This document shows, piece after piece, positions 33,866 through 42,147 of a stretch of DNA of 64,000 nt; the stretch's first letter is position 1; each line of letters opens with the position of its first letter. The notes below the pieces were generated by a model, which saw only the letters and a list, made by a program, of their open reading frames with translations, ran no database searches and was not told the DNA's origin. Source of the DNA: Acidobacteriota bacterium (GTDB taxonomy: Bacteria; Acidobacteriota; Polarisedimenticolia; JACPZX01); assembly GCA_016195325.1 (NCBI GenBank), contig JACPZX010000018.1:62001-126000 (forward strand), read 5' to 3'. The position numbers were made by a program, and so were the translations under genes.

Positions 33866-35422
33866 TCATCGGGCGTAGTCGATGGCCTTCATCTCGCGGA
33901 TGACGGTCACCTTGATCTTTCCGGGGTACTCCATCTCCTGCTGAATCTTCTGCGCCAGCGACGTGGCCAGGAGCGCCGACTGCGCGTCGTCCAGCTTCTC
34001 GTGGCGGGCGATGACGCGGATCTCGCGCCCCGCCTGGATGGCGTACGACTGCTCGACCCCTTCCATCGAGTCGGCCAGGGCCTCGAGCTTCTCGACGCGC
34101 TTCGCGAAGTCGACCACCGTGCGCCGCCGCGCCCCCGGCCGGGCGCCGGAGATCGCGTCGGCGGCCGACACCAGGACCGAGATCGGAGAGATGACCTCCA
34201 CGTCCTCGTGGTGCGAGGCGATGGCGTTCTGGACGATGGGGGGCTCGCCGTACTTCTTGGAGACCTCGAAGCCGATCTCGGGGTGCGTTCCCTCCCTCTC
34301 GTAGTCGATCGCCTTGCCGATGTCGTGGAAGAGGCCGGCGCGCCTCGCGAGCTTGCCGTCGAGCCTCAGCTCGACCGCCATCATCTCGGTGAGGCGGGCG
34401 ACCTCCTTGGAGTGCTCGAGGACGTTCTGGCCGTACGACGTGCGGTACCGCAGGCGGCCGAGGAGCCGAACCATCTCGGGGTGCACCCCCTCGATCTTCA
34501 TCTCCTTCAGGGTCTCGTCGCCGATCTTCTGGATCTGCCGGACCATCTTCCGCTTCATCTCGTTCGAGACCTCCTCGATGCGCTGCGGGGTGATGTTCCC
34601 CTCCTTCAGCAGCTTCTCGAGGCACATTTTCGCGATCTCGCGCTTGACGGGGTTGAACCCGCTGAGGATGACGCTGTCGGGGGACTCGTCGACGACGAGC
34701 TGGATGCCCGTGAACTTCTCGAACGCCTTGATGTTGCGCCCCTCGATGCCGATGAGGCGCCCCTTGATCTTCTCGTTCGGGATCGGCACCGACGTGGCGG
34801 TCCGCTCGTTCGAGTAGTCGGCCGCCTGCCGCTCGATCGCGAGGGCGATGATCTTCTGCGCCTCGGCGTCCCCCTGGACCTGCGCCTCGTCCTTGATCTC
34901 CTTGATGAGTGCCGCCGCCTCGAACCGCGTCTGCGTCTTCAGGTTGTTGAGGAGGAGATTCCGGGCCTCCTCCGCGGTGAGGCCGCTGATCCTCTCGAGC
35001 TTCGCGTTCTCCTCCTCGACCAGCCGCGTCAGGCGCTCGTTCCTGTCCTTCGACGCGGTCTCCATCTCGGCGATCCGCTTCTCGCGATCCCGCACCGACT
35101 GATCGCGGCGCTTGAGCGTGCTGGCGGCCTCCTGCTGCGCGAGCTCCTTCTCCTCGATGTCCTTCTGGAGCTTCTGGAGCGCGCGCTGGCGATTCTGCGC
35201 GTCCTTCTCCATCTGCGTCTTCGTCTTGTACCACTTCTCGCGGGCGGTGAGGAGGGCCTGCTTCTTCTCCTTCTCGCCCTCCTCCCGGGCCTCCCGGATG
35301 ATGTCGGCGGCCTCGGTGCGCGCCGTCTCGACGCTCTTCGCGCCGAATCTCGTGGCGGCGACCCAGACGGCGACGCCGGTCGCCGCGGATCCCGCCAGAA
35401 CCCAGAGCAGAATGCTCGTCAT
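33866..35422 (-). CDS. rny: Ribonuclease Y
   Basis: 518 residues, the usual length for RNase Y. One N-terminal membrane helix (MTSILLWVLAGSAATGVAV), then a long charged coiled coil to about 195, a KH domain (PNEKIKGRLIGIEGRNIKAFE) and an HD domain (LFHDIGKAIDYE, ASHHEDVE). It ends VTVIREMKAIDYAR as expected. A membrane-anchored endoribonuclease that begins mRNA decay. The ATG at 35422 is set by the membrane helix; in-frame sequence upstream is not conserved-looking. A long gene-free stretch precedes it. Confidence 0.96.
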   Translation of the reverse strand: MTSILLWVLAGSAATGVAVWVAATRFGAKSVETARTEAADIIREAREEGEKEKKQALLTAREKWYKTKTQMEKDAQNRQRALQKLQKDIEEKELAQQEAASTLKRRDQSVRDREKRIAEMETASKDRNERLTRLVEEENAKLERISGLTAEEARNLLLNNLKTQTRFEAAALIKEIKDEAQVQGDAEAQKIIALAIERQAADYSNERTATSVPIPNEKIKGRLIGIEGRNIKAFEKFTGIQLVVDESPDSVILSGFNPVKREIAKMCLEKLLKEGNITPQRIEEVSNEMKRKMVRQIQKIGDETLKEMKIEGVHPEMVRLLGRLRYRTSYGQNVLEHSKEVARLTEMMAVELRLDGKLARRAGLFHDIGKAIDYEREGTHPEIGFEVSKKYGEPPIVQNAIASHHEDVEVISPISVLVSAADAISGARPGARRRTVVDFAKRVEKLEALADSMEGVEQSYAIQAGREIRVIARHEKLDDAQSALLATSLAQKIQQEMEYPGKIKVTVIREMKAIDYAR

Positions 35423-35997
35423 GTGGAAGTTCCCCTCTCGATCCGGGAGGCGGACGCTCGTGAGGGCGACGCCGGCCCGGCCGGTCCGCGCCGGGGGGAC
35501 GACCATTCGCCCCGCGACGGGCGGCGGCCCGCCGTGACGAGCCGGGCGAGGAGCCGCCCGGCGCGACGCGACGGGCGCGGGCCGATCAGCGCTCGGGGGG
35601 AGACGTCGGTGGAAGAGGGCGCGGGAGATCGCGACGGGGCGTGACGCCCCCGACGATCGGATGAGGTGTCGGATTCATCGAGTCGTGATCCACGAGACCC
35701 CGCAGGCCAGTCCGTTCGTGCAACCGGAGCCGTTCCCACTTCATCACCGAGGGCCGCCCCCGGCCGGGCCTCCTTCGAGGCTCGGTCGCGCGAGCGCCCT
35801 CTGTCTCCGGGCCGGGGCCCTTCCCGTGGATGTGGGACAGGTCGGGAGATTCTGCCGGGGCGGGTACCCGTCCGAGCGGCATGACCGAACTCCGTGCCGC
35901 CGCAGGGAATGTATCATCCGCTCCCCGGCCGATCAATGTCGCGCCGTCAGGAGGGCTTCCCGCCACAGGCCGGCGGGAGTCCTCTTCGCGGGAGGTT
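35423..35997. other. 575-base gap with no convincing protein gene
   Basis: The stretch between exbD and rny has open frames but none with a family match or ribosome-binding site. On the minus strand a weak promoter-like pair (TTGATC then TACATT, near 35940-35910) could start an rny leader or a small RNA. Several GC-rich complementary segments are present. Some bacteria carry 6S RNA just before rny, so this is a place to test for it; I could not draw a 6S fold with confidence. Confidence 0.4.
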
Positions 35998-36468
35998 CTA
36001 CTGCCCCGAGGGCGCGGCCGCGGCTGCGGCCGACTGCTTGTCCGGGGGCAGAGCCAGCGCGTCCTCGGTCACGAGACCGATGGCCTCGGCCCCCGAGTTG
36101 CGGACCACGTCGAGGACCTGGACCACCTCGCCGTAGTTCAGCGCGCGCGCGGCCGCGAAGAACACGCTCTTCTTGTGGCGCCCGGCGAGGATCTGCTGGA
36201 GAGTGGTCGCCAGGGCGTCGCGGGCGACCTTGTCCTTGTTGATGAACAGGCCGTCCTGGGCGGTGTAGGTCACGATGAGCTGATCGGCCAGCACCTCGTC
36301 GGGCACCTCGATGTTCTCCATCTTCTGGGGGACGTCGAGCTCGTACTCGCGCGTCAGCATCGGCGTGACGACCATGAAGATGATGAGCAGCACGAGGACG
36401 ACGTCGACCAGAGGCGTGACGTTGATGTCCGACCTGATGCCGCCCTTTCCGCCTGCGTCCATCCCCAC
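35998..36468 (-). CDS. exbD: ExbD/TolR-family protein (second copy)
   Basis: 156 residues: MGMDAGGKGG, then SDINVTPLVDVVLVLLIIFMVVTPML, the single membrane helix with the essential Asp of the ExbD proton path, and a periplasmic domain to DKQSAAA. With ExbB it uses the proton gradient to energise TonB. It lies 34 bases after the first exbD; the two share the same N terminus and helix but differ in the periplasmic half, so they may form mixed dimers or serve different TonB states. Confidence 0.93.
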   Translation of the reverse strand: MGMDAGGKGGIRSDINVTPLVDVVLVLLIIFMVVTPMLTREYELDVPQKMENIEVPDEVLADQLIVTYTAQDGLFINKDKVARDALATTLQQILAGRHKKSVFFAAARALNYGEVVQVLDVVRNSGAEAIGLVTEDALALPPDKQSAAAAAAPSGQ

Positions 36469-36502
36469 GTCAACCCCCTAATGCCCGGCCGCGCCGGACA
36501 AT

Positions 36503-36934
36503 TCAGTGTCCTGCTGCGCCGGCCAGGGCCCTGTCGGCCATGACGGCGACGTTCGTGAAACCGGCCTGATTGACGATGAGCATGACGTCCTTGACGTCGC
36601 CGAACGTCAGGCGCTTGTCCCCCTTGATGATGATGCTCTTCCCGGGGCTCCGCGCGTACGTCTCGGCCATCATCGAGGTGAGCTGCTCCTTGCTGACGAC
36701 GGCGGTGTCGAGCCAGACCTTGCCGTCCGCCGTGACGCTCACCAGGACGTCGTTCTTGTCGTCGCTCTTCTTCGTGTCCGGGTTCGACGTCGTCGGCAGC
36801 TGGACGTCCTTCCCCTTCTGCAGCATGGGGGTGACCACCATGAAGATGATCAGGAGCACCAGCACGACGTCGACGAGAGGGGTGACGTTGATGTCCGACT
36901 TGACGCCGCCCCCGCCGCCTGAATCCATTCCCAT
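36503..36934 (-). CDS. exbD: ExbD/TolR-family protein (first copy)
   Basis: 143 residues. MGMDSGGGGGVKSDINVTPL leads into the same VDVVLVLLIIFMVVTPML helix with the conserved Asp. The periplasmic part ends with KRLTFGDVKDVMLIVNQAG, typical of ExbD. It is 59 bases downstream of exbB and followed by a second exbD. Part of the TonB-energising operon 39433 to 35998. Confidence 0.94.
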   Translation of the reverse strand: MGMDSGGGGGVKSDINVTPLVDVVLVLLIIFMVVTPMLQKGKDVQLPTTSNPDTKKSDDKNDVLVSVTADGKVWLDTAVVSKEQLTSMMAETYARSPGKSIIIKGDKRLTFGDVKDVMLIVNQAGFTNVAVMADRALAGAAGH

Positions 36935-36993
36935 GGCTTCCTACCTCTCCCTGTCCATCCGATGCCGCGCGACGCCGTGCCCGAGGGGCACGG

Positions 36994-37710
36994 TCAGTGC
37001 GCGCCCGCGGTCTTCTGGCCGCCGACTCCGACGCCCACGCTCGCACCGTGCTTCTTGAGGAAGAAGTCGACGAGCTCGGAGGAGGAGTTCCCCATCTCGA
37101 CCTGGAACCGCTCGACGCGGCTCGTGAAGTAGTTGAACAGCCACACCGCGGGAATCGCGACGAGGAGTCCGACGGCCGTCGTGACGAGCGCCTCGGCGAT
37201 GCCGGCGGAGACCGCACCGAGACCGCCCGATCCGGACGCGGCCATGCCGCGGAACGCGCCGATGATGCCGACGACGGTTCCGAAGAGGCCGACGAACGGG
37301 GCCGTCGATCCGATGGTGCCCAGGCCGGCCAGCTTGCTCTTCAGCTCGGCCATCACGAGCGCGTTCTCGCGCTCGAGCGCGCGGTTGACGGCGCCGATGA
37401 CGTCGTACGCCACGGCGTTCTCCTGCTGGTTCAGGAACTCCTGGAGCCCCGACGACATGACGCGCGACAGGTGGCCCTTGGGGTGCTTCTTCGCCTCCTC
37501 CACGGCCTTCTTGAGGTTCCCCTCTTTAAGGCACTTGGTGACGACGGGGAGGTAATCGATCGACTGCTTGACGGCCGACTTGTACAGGAAGAACTTCTCG
37601 AACATGACGGAGATCGAGTAGACGGACATGACGAAGAGCATGACGACGACCGTCTTTCCCATAATCGTCATGTGAACCCAGAGACCGGTCAGAGAGAAAG
37701 TATCTTCCAT
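36994..37710 (-). CDS. exbB: ExbB/TolQ/MotA-family proton channel protein
   Basis: 238 residues with three membrane helices: about 15-37 (VVVMLFVMSVYSISVMF), about 125-150 and about 165-190. LGTIGSTAPFVGLFGTVVGIIGAF and AGIAEALVTTAVGLLVAIPAVWLFNYF are the ExbB pore motifs with the conserved Thr residues. It forms a pentamer around an ExbD dimer. The ATG at 37710 has AGGAG upstream. The gene sits between tonB and exbD. Confidence 0.94.
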   Translation of the reverse strand: MEDTFSLTGLWVHMTIMGKTVVVMLFVMSVYSISVMFEKFFLYKSAVKQSIDYLPVVTKCLKEGNLKKAVEEAKKHPKGHLSRVMSSGLQEFLNQQENAVAYDVIGAVNRALERENALVMAELKSKLAGLGTIGSTAPFVGLFGTVVGIIGAFRGMAASGSGGLGAVSAGIAEALVTTAVGLLVAIPAVWLFNYFTSRVERFQVEMGNSSSELVDFFLKKHGASVGVGVGGQKTAGAH

Positions 37711-37772
37711 CGGCGACTCCTTCTTCCTTGTCGAATTCGATGCGTCTGCGCTCCGGCTCGAGACCCCGCGGA

Positions 37773-38540
37773 CTACTTGAGCTTGAAGTCCACGACGACT
37801 GTGATGAACACCTTGACCGGCCTGCCGCTCTGCAGGGCCGGGTTGTACTTCCACTTCTTGACGGCGTCGATCGCGGCCTGATCGAAGAGCGGATGGCTCT
37901 TCAAGACCTTGGCGTCCTCGACCTCACCGTTGCGGTTCACGACGATCTCGAGGATGACCTTCCCCTCCGCGCGCGCGCGCCGCGCGACCTCCGGGTACTC
38001 GGGCTGGACCTTGGTGATGAGCTCGGGGGGCCGGACATCGCCCGTCAGGTAGATCGGCGCGTCGTCGGAGACGATGCCTCCCGGCACGCCGCCGATGACA
38101 CCCCCGATGACGCCGCCCACGACGCCGCCCACGACGCCGCCTGGGACGCCTCCCGGAACGCCTCCCTCGACGCCCCCGTCGACCCCGTCGTCCGGGTTGG
38201 TGTTGGTCGGATCGGGATCGGGGACCTTCTCGGGGACGACCTCGGGCTGGATCATCTCGGGGAGCTTCTCCTTCGGGATGATCTTCTTCTCCTCGGTCTT
38301 GGGCTTCGAGGTGCTGGACTTCGGAGGAGGAGGCGGTGGCGGTGGAGGAGGCGGCGGCGGAGGCGCCGCGACGAGCAGCAGATTGATGGGGGGCTCTTCG
38401 ATGACGCCGACCGACAGATACGTCGCGCCGACGGCGGCGGTGAGCGCGATGACGTGCAGGGTGATGGAGACCGGGAGGGTGAACCAGGTCTTCCGCCCGG
38501 CCTTCTTCGTGGCCTGCGAGTCGAGAAGGGTATCAAACAT
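37773..38540 (-). CDS. tonB: TonB energy transducer with Gly-Val repeat linker
   Basis: 255 residues. An N-terminal membrane helix (about 21-45), a run of 14 prolines (about 60-73), a charged Lys/Glu/Pro linker, then a GGV/GGVPGGV repeat (about 122-158) and the C-terminal TonB domain (about 168-255: PPELITKVQPEYPEVARRARAEG, VILEIVVNRNGEVEDAKVLKSHP, AAIDAVKKWKYNPA). The Pro-rich linker spans the periplasm in classical TonB; the added Gly-Val part is unusual. It spans from the cytoplasmic membrane to the TonB box of outer-membrane receptors. It starts 11 bases after the TPR lipoprotein stop. Confidence 0.93.
   Translation of the reverse strand: MFDTLLDSQATKKAGRKTWFTLPVSITLHVIALTAAVGATYLSVGVIEEPPINLLLVAAPPPPPPPPPPPPPPKSSTSKPKTEEKKIIPKEKLPEMIQPEVVPEKVPDPDPTNTNPDDGVDGGVEGGVPGGVPGGVVGGVVGGVIGGVIGGVPGGIVSDDAPIYLTGDVRPPELITKVQPEYPEVARRARAEGKVILEIVVNRNGEVEDAKVLKSHPLFDQAAIDAVKKWKYNPALQSGRPVKVFITVVVDFKLK
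38074..38181. repeat. 12-bp tandem repeat array inside tonB
   Basis: Nine imperfect 12-base units on the plus strand, most starting acgccgcc or acgcctcc. They encode the Gly-Gly-Val-x repeat of TonB. Two adjacent units (38110-38121 and 38122-38133) are identical, pointing to recent slippage. The run of 14 proline codons at 38322-38363 is a second low-complexity tract in the same gene. Confidence 0.85.
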
Positions 38541-38551
38541 GCGTCACGGCC

Positions 38552-39433
38552 TCACTTCCCCTCGGCCTTCGAACCTTCCGCGGAGGCGGCGGCCGCCTGC
38601 TTCGCCGCGTTCTGGAGCTCCATCGCTTTCTTGAGGAATTGATCCGCCTGCTGGCCGTAGATGAGTCTCTGCGCCGGGCTGGTGTCGAAGCTCGCTTTCT
38701 GCCGCAGGATCAGGTTCTTGTAAGTATAGGATTCGAAAGAATCGGGCTTCAACTCAATCGCCTTGTCGAGGGCCGCGAGCCCCTTGTCGAGGATCGCGTA
38801 GCGCTCCTCGAGCGCGAGATCCATGTGATTGTACGAGCGGGCCCAGCAGTTGACGCCGATAGTGTAGTACGCCTCGGAGTTGTTCGGCTCGACATGGACC
38901 CGCTTGTCCATCCACTTGAGGGCCTCGTCGATGTTGCCGATCTTGGCGTACATGTTGCCCACGATCGTGATCGTGCGCACGTCGTCGGGGTGCTTCTGGA
39001 CCTCCGCCTGGAAGAACTGGATCGCCTCTTCCGTGTTGTTCGACTTCTGGCAGATCTCGACGAGGTAGTTCTTCACCTTCTCGCTCTCGGGATCGAGCGC
39101 GAGATAGTCCTTGAACGCCTTGATCGCCCCCTTCGAGTAGCCGATGTCCTTCTCGTGGGTGGAGCCGGGCTGGTAGAGGGAGAGGTACGCCAGTCCGAGG
39201 TTCGTGTAGGCGTCCCGGTAGGTCGGGTCGATTTCGATCACCTTCCTGTACTGCTCGACCGCCTCGTCGAAGTGCTTCGTGTTGTAGAAGGCGTTCCCTT
39301 CCTTCATCGCGATGCGGGCCTGGACCATGCCGCACCCGGTCGCCGTGAGGGAGGCCGCGAGAAAGGCGACGGCGGCGCCCCGGCCCAACGTGGAGATGCC
39401 TCGCGTCGCGCGTGCGTTTCCCATTCCTCTCAT
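38552..39433 (-). CDS. TPR-repeat lipoprotein
   Basis: About 293 residues. After a basic start, AVAFLAASLTATGC is a signal with a lipobox cysteine. The mature protein has about five TPRs: IAMKEGNAFYNTKHFDEAVEQY, YRDAYTNLGLAYLSLYQP, TITIVGNMYAKIGNIDEAL and EAYYTIGVNCWARSYN. It is the first gene of the tonB operon, so it may act as an adaptor for the TonB system at the outer or inner membrane; this is inferred from position. The ATG at 39433 has GGAG seven bases before it; the ATG at 39424 is the alternative. Confidence 0.85.
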   Translation of the reverse strand: MRGMGNARATRGISTLGRGAAVAFLAASLTATGCGMVQARIAMKEGNAFYNTKHFDEAVEQYRKVIEIDPTYRDAYTNLGLAYLSLYQPGSTHEKDIGYSKGAIKAFKDYLALDPESEKVKNYLVEICQKSNNTEEAIQFFQAEVQKHPDDVRTITIVGNMYAKIGNIDEALKWMDKRVHVEPNNSEAYYTIGVNCWARSYNHMDLALEERYAILDKGLAALDKAIELKPDSFESYTYKNLILRQKASFDTSPAQRLIYGQQADQFLKKAMELQNAAKQAAAASAEGSKAEGK

Positions 39434-39594
39434 TCGCAGACTCCGTGCGGCGGACACGTGTTGGTTCCCTGCTGGATCCATGCCTTTTCGGAACGACACG
39501 GGGCCGGCGCGAAGGGTCGCGCGGCCCGAGCCCCCGAGCCGGCGAGCGCTCGTCCCGGTGTGAACTGATCCCTCGTGTCGGCTGAGAAGTGCGC

Positions 39595-39624
39595 AGTCTA
39601 GCGATCCTCTCGCGCGGGTGTCAA
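39595..39624 (-). promoter_or_regulatory. Sigma-70-type promoter for the TPR lipoprotein-tonB-exbB-exbD operon
   Basis: Consensus TTGACA (39624-39619), 18-base spacer, TAGACT (39600-39595) on the minus strand. It lies after the moaE stop. The leader to the ATG at 39433 is about 155 bases, long enough to hold a control element, but I see none I can name. Confidence 0.65.
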
Positions 39625-39691
39625 CAATCGGTGGCCGGCCTCGTCTCGACCTGTAGAATGGACACGCGAGAGCGGTTTCGGGTATCGGCGG

Positions 39692-40195
39692 TCAGGCGTC
39701 CGCGCGGCGCCGCGAGGATCGGACGGGGACCGCTCCGTCCCCGGCCCCCCTGGGAGGATCGTTTCCGAGGATCCAGTCGCCGCCCGCCTCGCCGTGCTCC
39801 TTCTTCCACACCGGGACGTCGGCCTTCAGGCGATCGATCGCGAAGGAGACGGCCTCGAGCGCCTCCCGGCGGTGCGGCGCGGCAACCGCGATGGCGACGC
39901 TCGTCTCGCCGATCTCGAGGCGCCCCGTCCGGTGCACGATGGCGATTCCCTCGACGGTCCACCGCCGCCGCATCTCGGCGATGATGCGCGCCATCTCGCT
40001 CTCGGCCATCGGCGCGTACGCCTCGTACTCGAGCCGCTCGACGCGGCGGCCCCGATTCTCGTCGCGAACGACCCCCGCGAAGAGGGCGACGGCCCCCGAG
40101 CCGGGAGTGCGGACGCGCTCCGCGAGCGCGGCGACGTCGATGGGCTCGGTGACGACGGAGCAGACATCCCGCATCGACTCGACGCTCACGGCCAT
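39692..40195 (-). CDS. moaE: Molybdopterin synthase catalytic subunit
   Basis: 167 residues. MoaE marks: GAVALFAGVVRDENRGRRVERLEYEAY, IAIVHRTGRLEIGETSVAIAVAAPHR, and KADVPVWKKEHGEAGGDWI, which contains the active-site lysines of the KKE motif. It inserts sulfur from the MoaD C terminus into cyclic pyranopterin monophosphate. It is the last gene of the operon gamma carbonic anhydrase-nrnA-elbB-moaD-moaE, 46 bases after moaD. The C-terminal 20 residues are an Arg-rich extension. Confidence 0.94.
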   Translation of the reverse strand: MAVSVESMRDVCSVVTEPIDVAALAERVRTPGSGAVALFAGVVRDENRGRRVERLEYEAYAPMAESEMARIIAEMRRRWTVEGIAIVHRTGRLEIGETSVAIAVAAPHRREALEAVSFAIDRLKADVPVWKKEHGEAGGDWILGNDPPRGAGDGAVPVRSSRRRADA

Positions 40196-40241
40196 CGCGA
40201 CCTCCCGGGATGCCGACGAGGCTCCCTCCGGATTTCGACGC

Positions 40242-40487
40242 CTAGCCCCCGCTGACGGGCGGGAAGATGGCGACCTCGTCGCCGTCCTCCAGGGCGTGGC
40301 GCTTGCTGACGTGCTTCAGATTGCAGGCGGTGAGCGGCATGTACCCCTGCTCCCTGAGAACGGGATAGCGATCCTTGAGGATGTCGAGGATGTCCCCGAC
40401 GGTGTACCCCTCCTCGAGCTCGAGGAGGAGCTGATCCTCCCCCAGGATCTCCCGGTACGACGCGAAGAACTTGATCGTCACGAACAC
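40242..40487 (-). CDS. moaD: Molybdopterin synthase sulfur-carrier subunit
   Basis: 81 residues with a ubiquitin-like fold pattern (MFVTIKFFASYREILG, EEGYTVGDILDILKDRYP) and the required C-terminal Gly-Gly in IFPPVSGG, which is adenylated and thiocarboxylated. Partner of MoaE, encoded 46 bases downstream. It starts 8 bases after the elbB-like stop. Confidence 0.94.
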   Translation of the reverse strand: MFVTIKFFASYREILGEDQLLLELEEGYTVGDILDILKDRYPVLREQGYMPLTACNLKHVSKRHALEDGDEVAIFPPVSGG

Positions 40488-40495
40488 TCGGGCAC

Positions 40496-41122
40496 CTATC
40501 GCAGGATCGGCAGCTGTGCCGACGCCATGCGCAGGATAGCGGAGACGAGGCCTTCGATCCCGCGCGCGGCGTCCGCGACGCGCACGGCGCTGAGGAATCC
40601 CGGGGTGAAGGCGGTCCTGCGCGCCTCGTCGACGGCGACCTCCGTCGCCGGCATCGAGAGATCGTCCTCCTTCATCTCCTGGTCGAAGTAGGCGCAGAGC
40701 ACCGTCCGGCCGAGGCTGATCGCCCCTAGCGGCTTGCCGCGGCCGGTGAGATCGTCGAGAAGAGCCCGAACCTCGGGGATGACCTCGCGCCGGCGCGCGG
40801 GGTCCATGAAGCCGGTCATGAGGTTCTTGGCGGCGCCGTACCCGCCGGCGATGACGAGACCCTGCAGGTCGCCGCTCCAGAAATCGCTGAGTGAGAGGAC
40901 CTTGCCCCGGGCGAGGCGCGCCGATTCGGCCAGCACGGAACGGCGCTCCCCCTCGACCTCCTCCCCGCTCAGGTGATCGACGACGTGCATCTGATCGACG
41001 CCCGGGGCGACGCAGACCGCGCGCGCGCCGGCGCGATCGAGCGCCAGGAGCGAGAGGATCGCCTCGGCGGCCTCGCTGCCGTCGTACATGCCGCAGCCCG
41101 AAAGGAGCAGGCCGATCTTCAC
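40496..41122 (-). CDS. elbB: ElbB-like DJ-1/PfpI-superfamily protein lacking the usual cysteine
   Basis: 208 residues closely following ElbB: MKIGLLLSGCGMYDGSEAAEA, VCVAPGVDQMHVVDHLSGE, LVIAGGYGAAKNL and the C-terminal GIEGLVSAIL. In ElbB of E. coli a nucleophilic cysteine sits in KPLGFMCIAP; the aligned stretch here is KPLGAISLGR, with Ser or Ile and no Cys. The reported glyoxalase activity of this family needs that Cys, so the protein may be non-catalytic or use another chemistry. The start overlaps the nrnA stop by 4 bases. Confidence 0.85.
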   Translation of the reverse strand: MKIGLLLSGCGMYDGSEAAEAILSLLALDRAGARAVCVAPGVDQMHVVDHLSGEEVEGERRSVLAESARLARGKVLSLSDFWSGDLQGLVIAGGYGAAKNLMTGFMDPARRREVIPEVRALLDDLTGRGKPLGAISLGRTVLCAYFDQEMKEDDLSMPATEVAVDEARRTAFTPGFLSAVRVADAARGIEGLVSAILRMASAQLPILR

Positions 41123-42147
41123 CGCCCCTCCCCTCCCCGGATCGCGACGGGGACCGCCCCCGGAAGGATCTCCGCGACGCGGCCGAGCACGATCTCGATC
41201 ACCCGATCGAGGGGGGCCTTCATGAGGACGCCGGCCGCGTTGCGGTGCCCCCCCCCGCCGAGAGCCGACGCGACCCGGTGCACGTCGAGCGACCCCTTCG
41301 ACCTCAGGCTCACCTTCGTCTCGCCGCCGCCCATCTCGCGGAAGAGGAGGCCGATGGCCACGCCGTCGATGGCCAGCGCGAGGTTGGCGAGATCGCCGGT
41401 GTCCTCCGCCTCACCGCCGCACGCCACGACGTCGTCGCGCCGGAGTTGCATCCACGCGACCCGTCCTCCCGTCTCGAGCGTCAGGCTGCGCATCGCGAGC
41501 CCGGTCAGCACGCTGATGGCGAGCGAAAGCCTCTCGTACAGCTCGGTGTGGAGGGCCGAGGGGGACAGGCCGCCGATCTCGATGAGCGCGGCCGCGAGCC
41601 GGTGAGATTCCGCCGTCGTCTTGGCAAACCGGAAGTAGCCCGTGTCGCTGATGACCGACACGTAGAGGGCCGTCGCGATGGCGGGGGTCACGGCCACGTC
41701 GAGCCGGCGAATGAGCTCGTGGACGAGCTCGCCGCTGGCGCACGCCTCGACGTCCACGCAGTTGATCGTCCAGTAGGGGTTGATCAGCGAGTGGTGATCG
41801 ATGCACGCGCGCAACGCCCGGCTCGACTCGACCGCCGGGCGGAGCCGCGCGAGGCGCTCCACGCTGCTGTTGTCGATGACGACGATCAGGTCGGCGCCCG
41901 CGATCACCGGCGCGTGGGCGTCCGACGTGAACGCTTCGACCGTGTCCGAACCCCTGAGGAAGCGGAATCGCGCCGGAACGGCCTCGTTGTTGATCACGGA
42001 GACCGTGATCCCCTTCGCGGCGATCGCCTGGGAGAGAGCGATCTCGCAGCCCAGCCCGTCGCCGTCGGCGTTGATGTGCGTCGTGAGGACGATGCTACGG
42101 GCGCGCGAGATCCTGTCGACGAGGGGAGCCCAGTCGACGCGGCTCAT
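41119..42147 (-). CDS. nrnA: DHH-family phosphoesterase, NrnA-like
   Basis: 342 residues. DHH motif I HINADGDGLGCEIAL, motif II VVIDNS, the DHH box CIDHHSLIN, motif IV VSVISDTGYFRF, and the C-terminal DHHA1 domain with SALGGGGHRNAAGV. NrnA-type proteins degrade oligoribonucleotides to mononucleotides and dephosphorylate 3'-phosphoadenosine 5'-phosphate. Two Mn ions are held by the DHH residues. Coupled by 4-base overlaps both upstream (gamma carbonic anhydrase) and downstream (ElbB-like). Confidence 0.92.
   Translation of the reverse strand: MSRVDWAPLVDRISRARSIVLTTHINADGDGLGCEIALSQAIAAKGITVSVINNEAVPARFRFLRGSDTVEAFTSDAHAPVIAGADLIVVIDNSSVERLARLRPAVESSRALRACIDHHSLINPYWTINCVDVEACASGELVHELIRRLDVAVTPAIATALYVSVISDTGYFRFAKTTAESHRLAAALIEIGGLSPSALHTELYERLSLAISVLTGLAMRSLTLETGGRVAWMQLRRDDVVACGGEAEDTGDLANLALAIDGVAIGLLFREMGGGETKVSLRSKGSLDVHRVASALGGGGHRNAAGVLMKAPLDRVIEIVLGRVAEILPGAVPVAIRGGEGR

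Noticed and set aside
35586-35966. Minus-strand open frame of 126 codons in the gap before rny
   Set aside because: Pro/Arg/Gly-rich with no family features or ribosome-binding site; typical of GC-rich non-coding DNA.
38074-38181. Tandem repeats considered as a CRISPR array or intergenic repeat
   Set aside because: Units are 12 bases with no spacers and lie in frame inside tonB.
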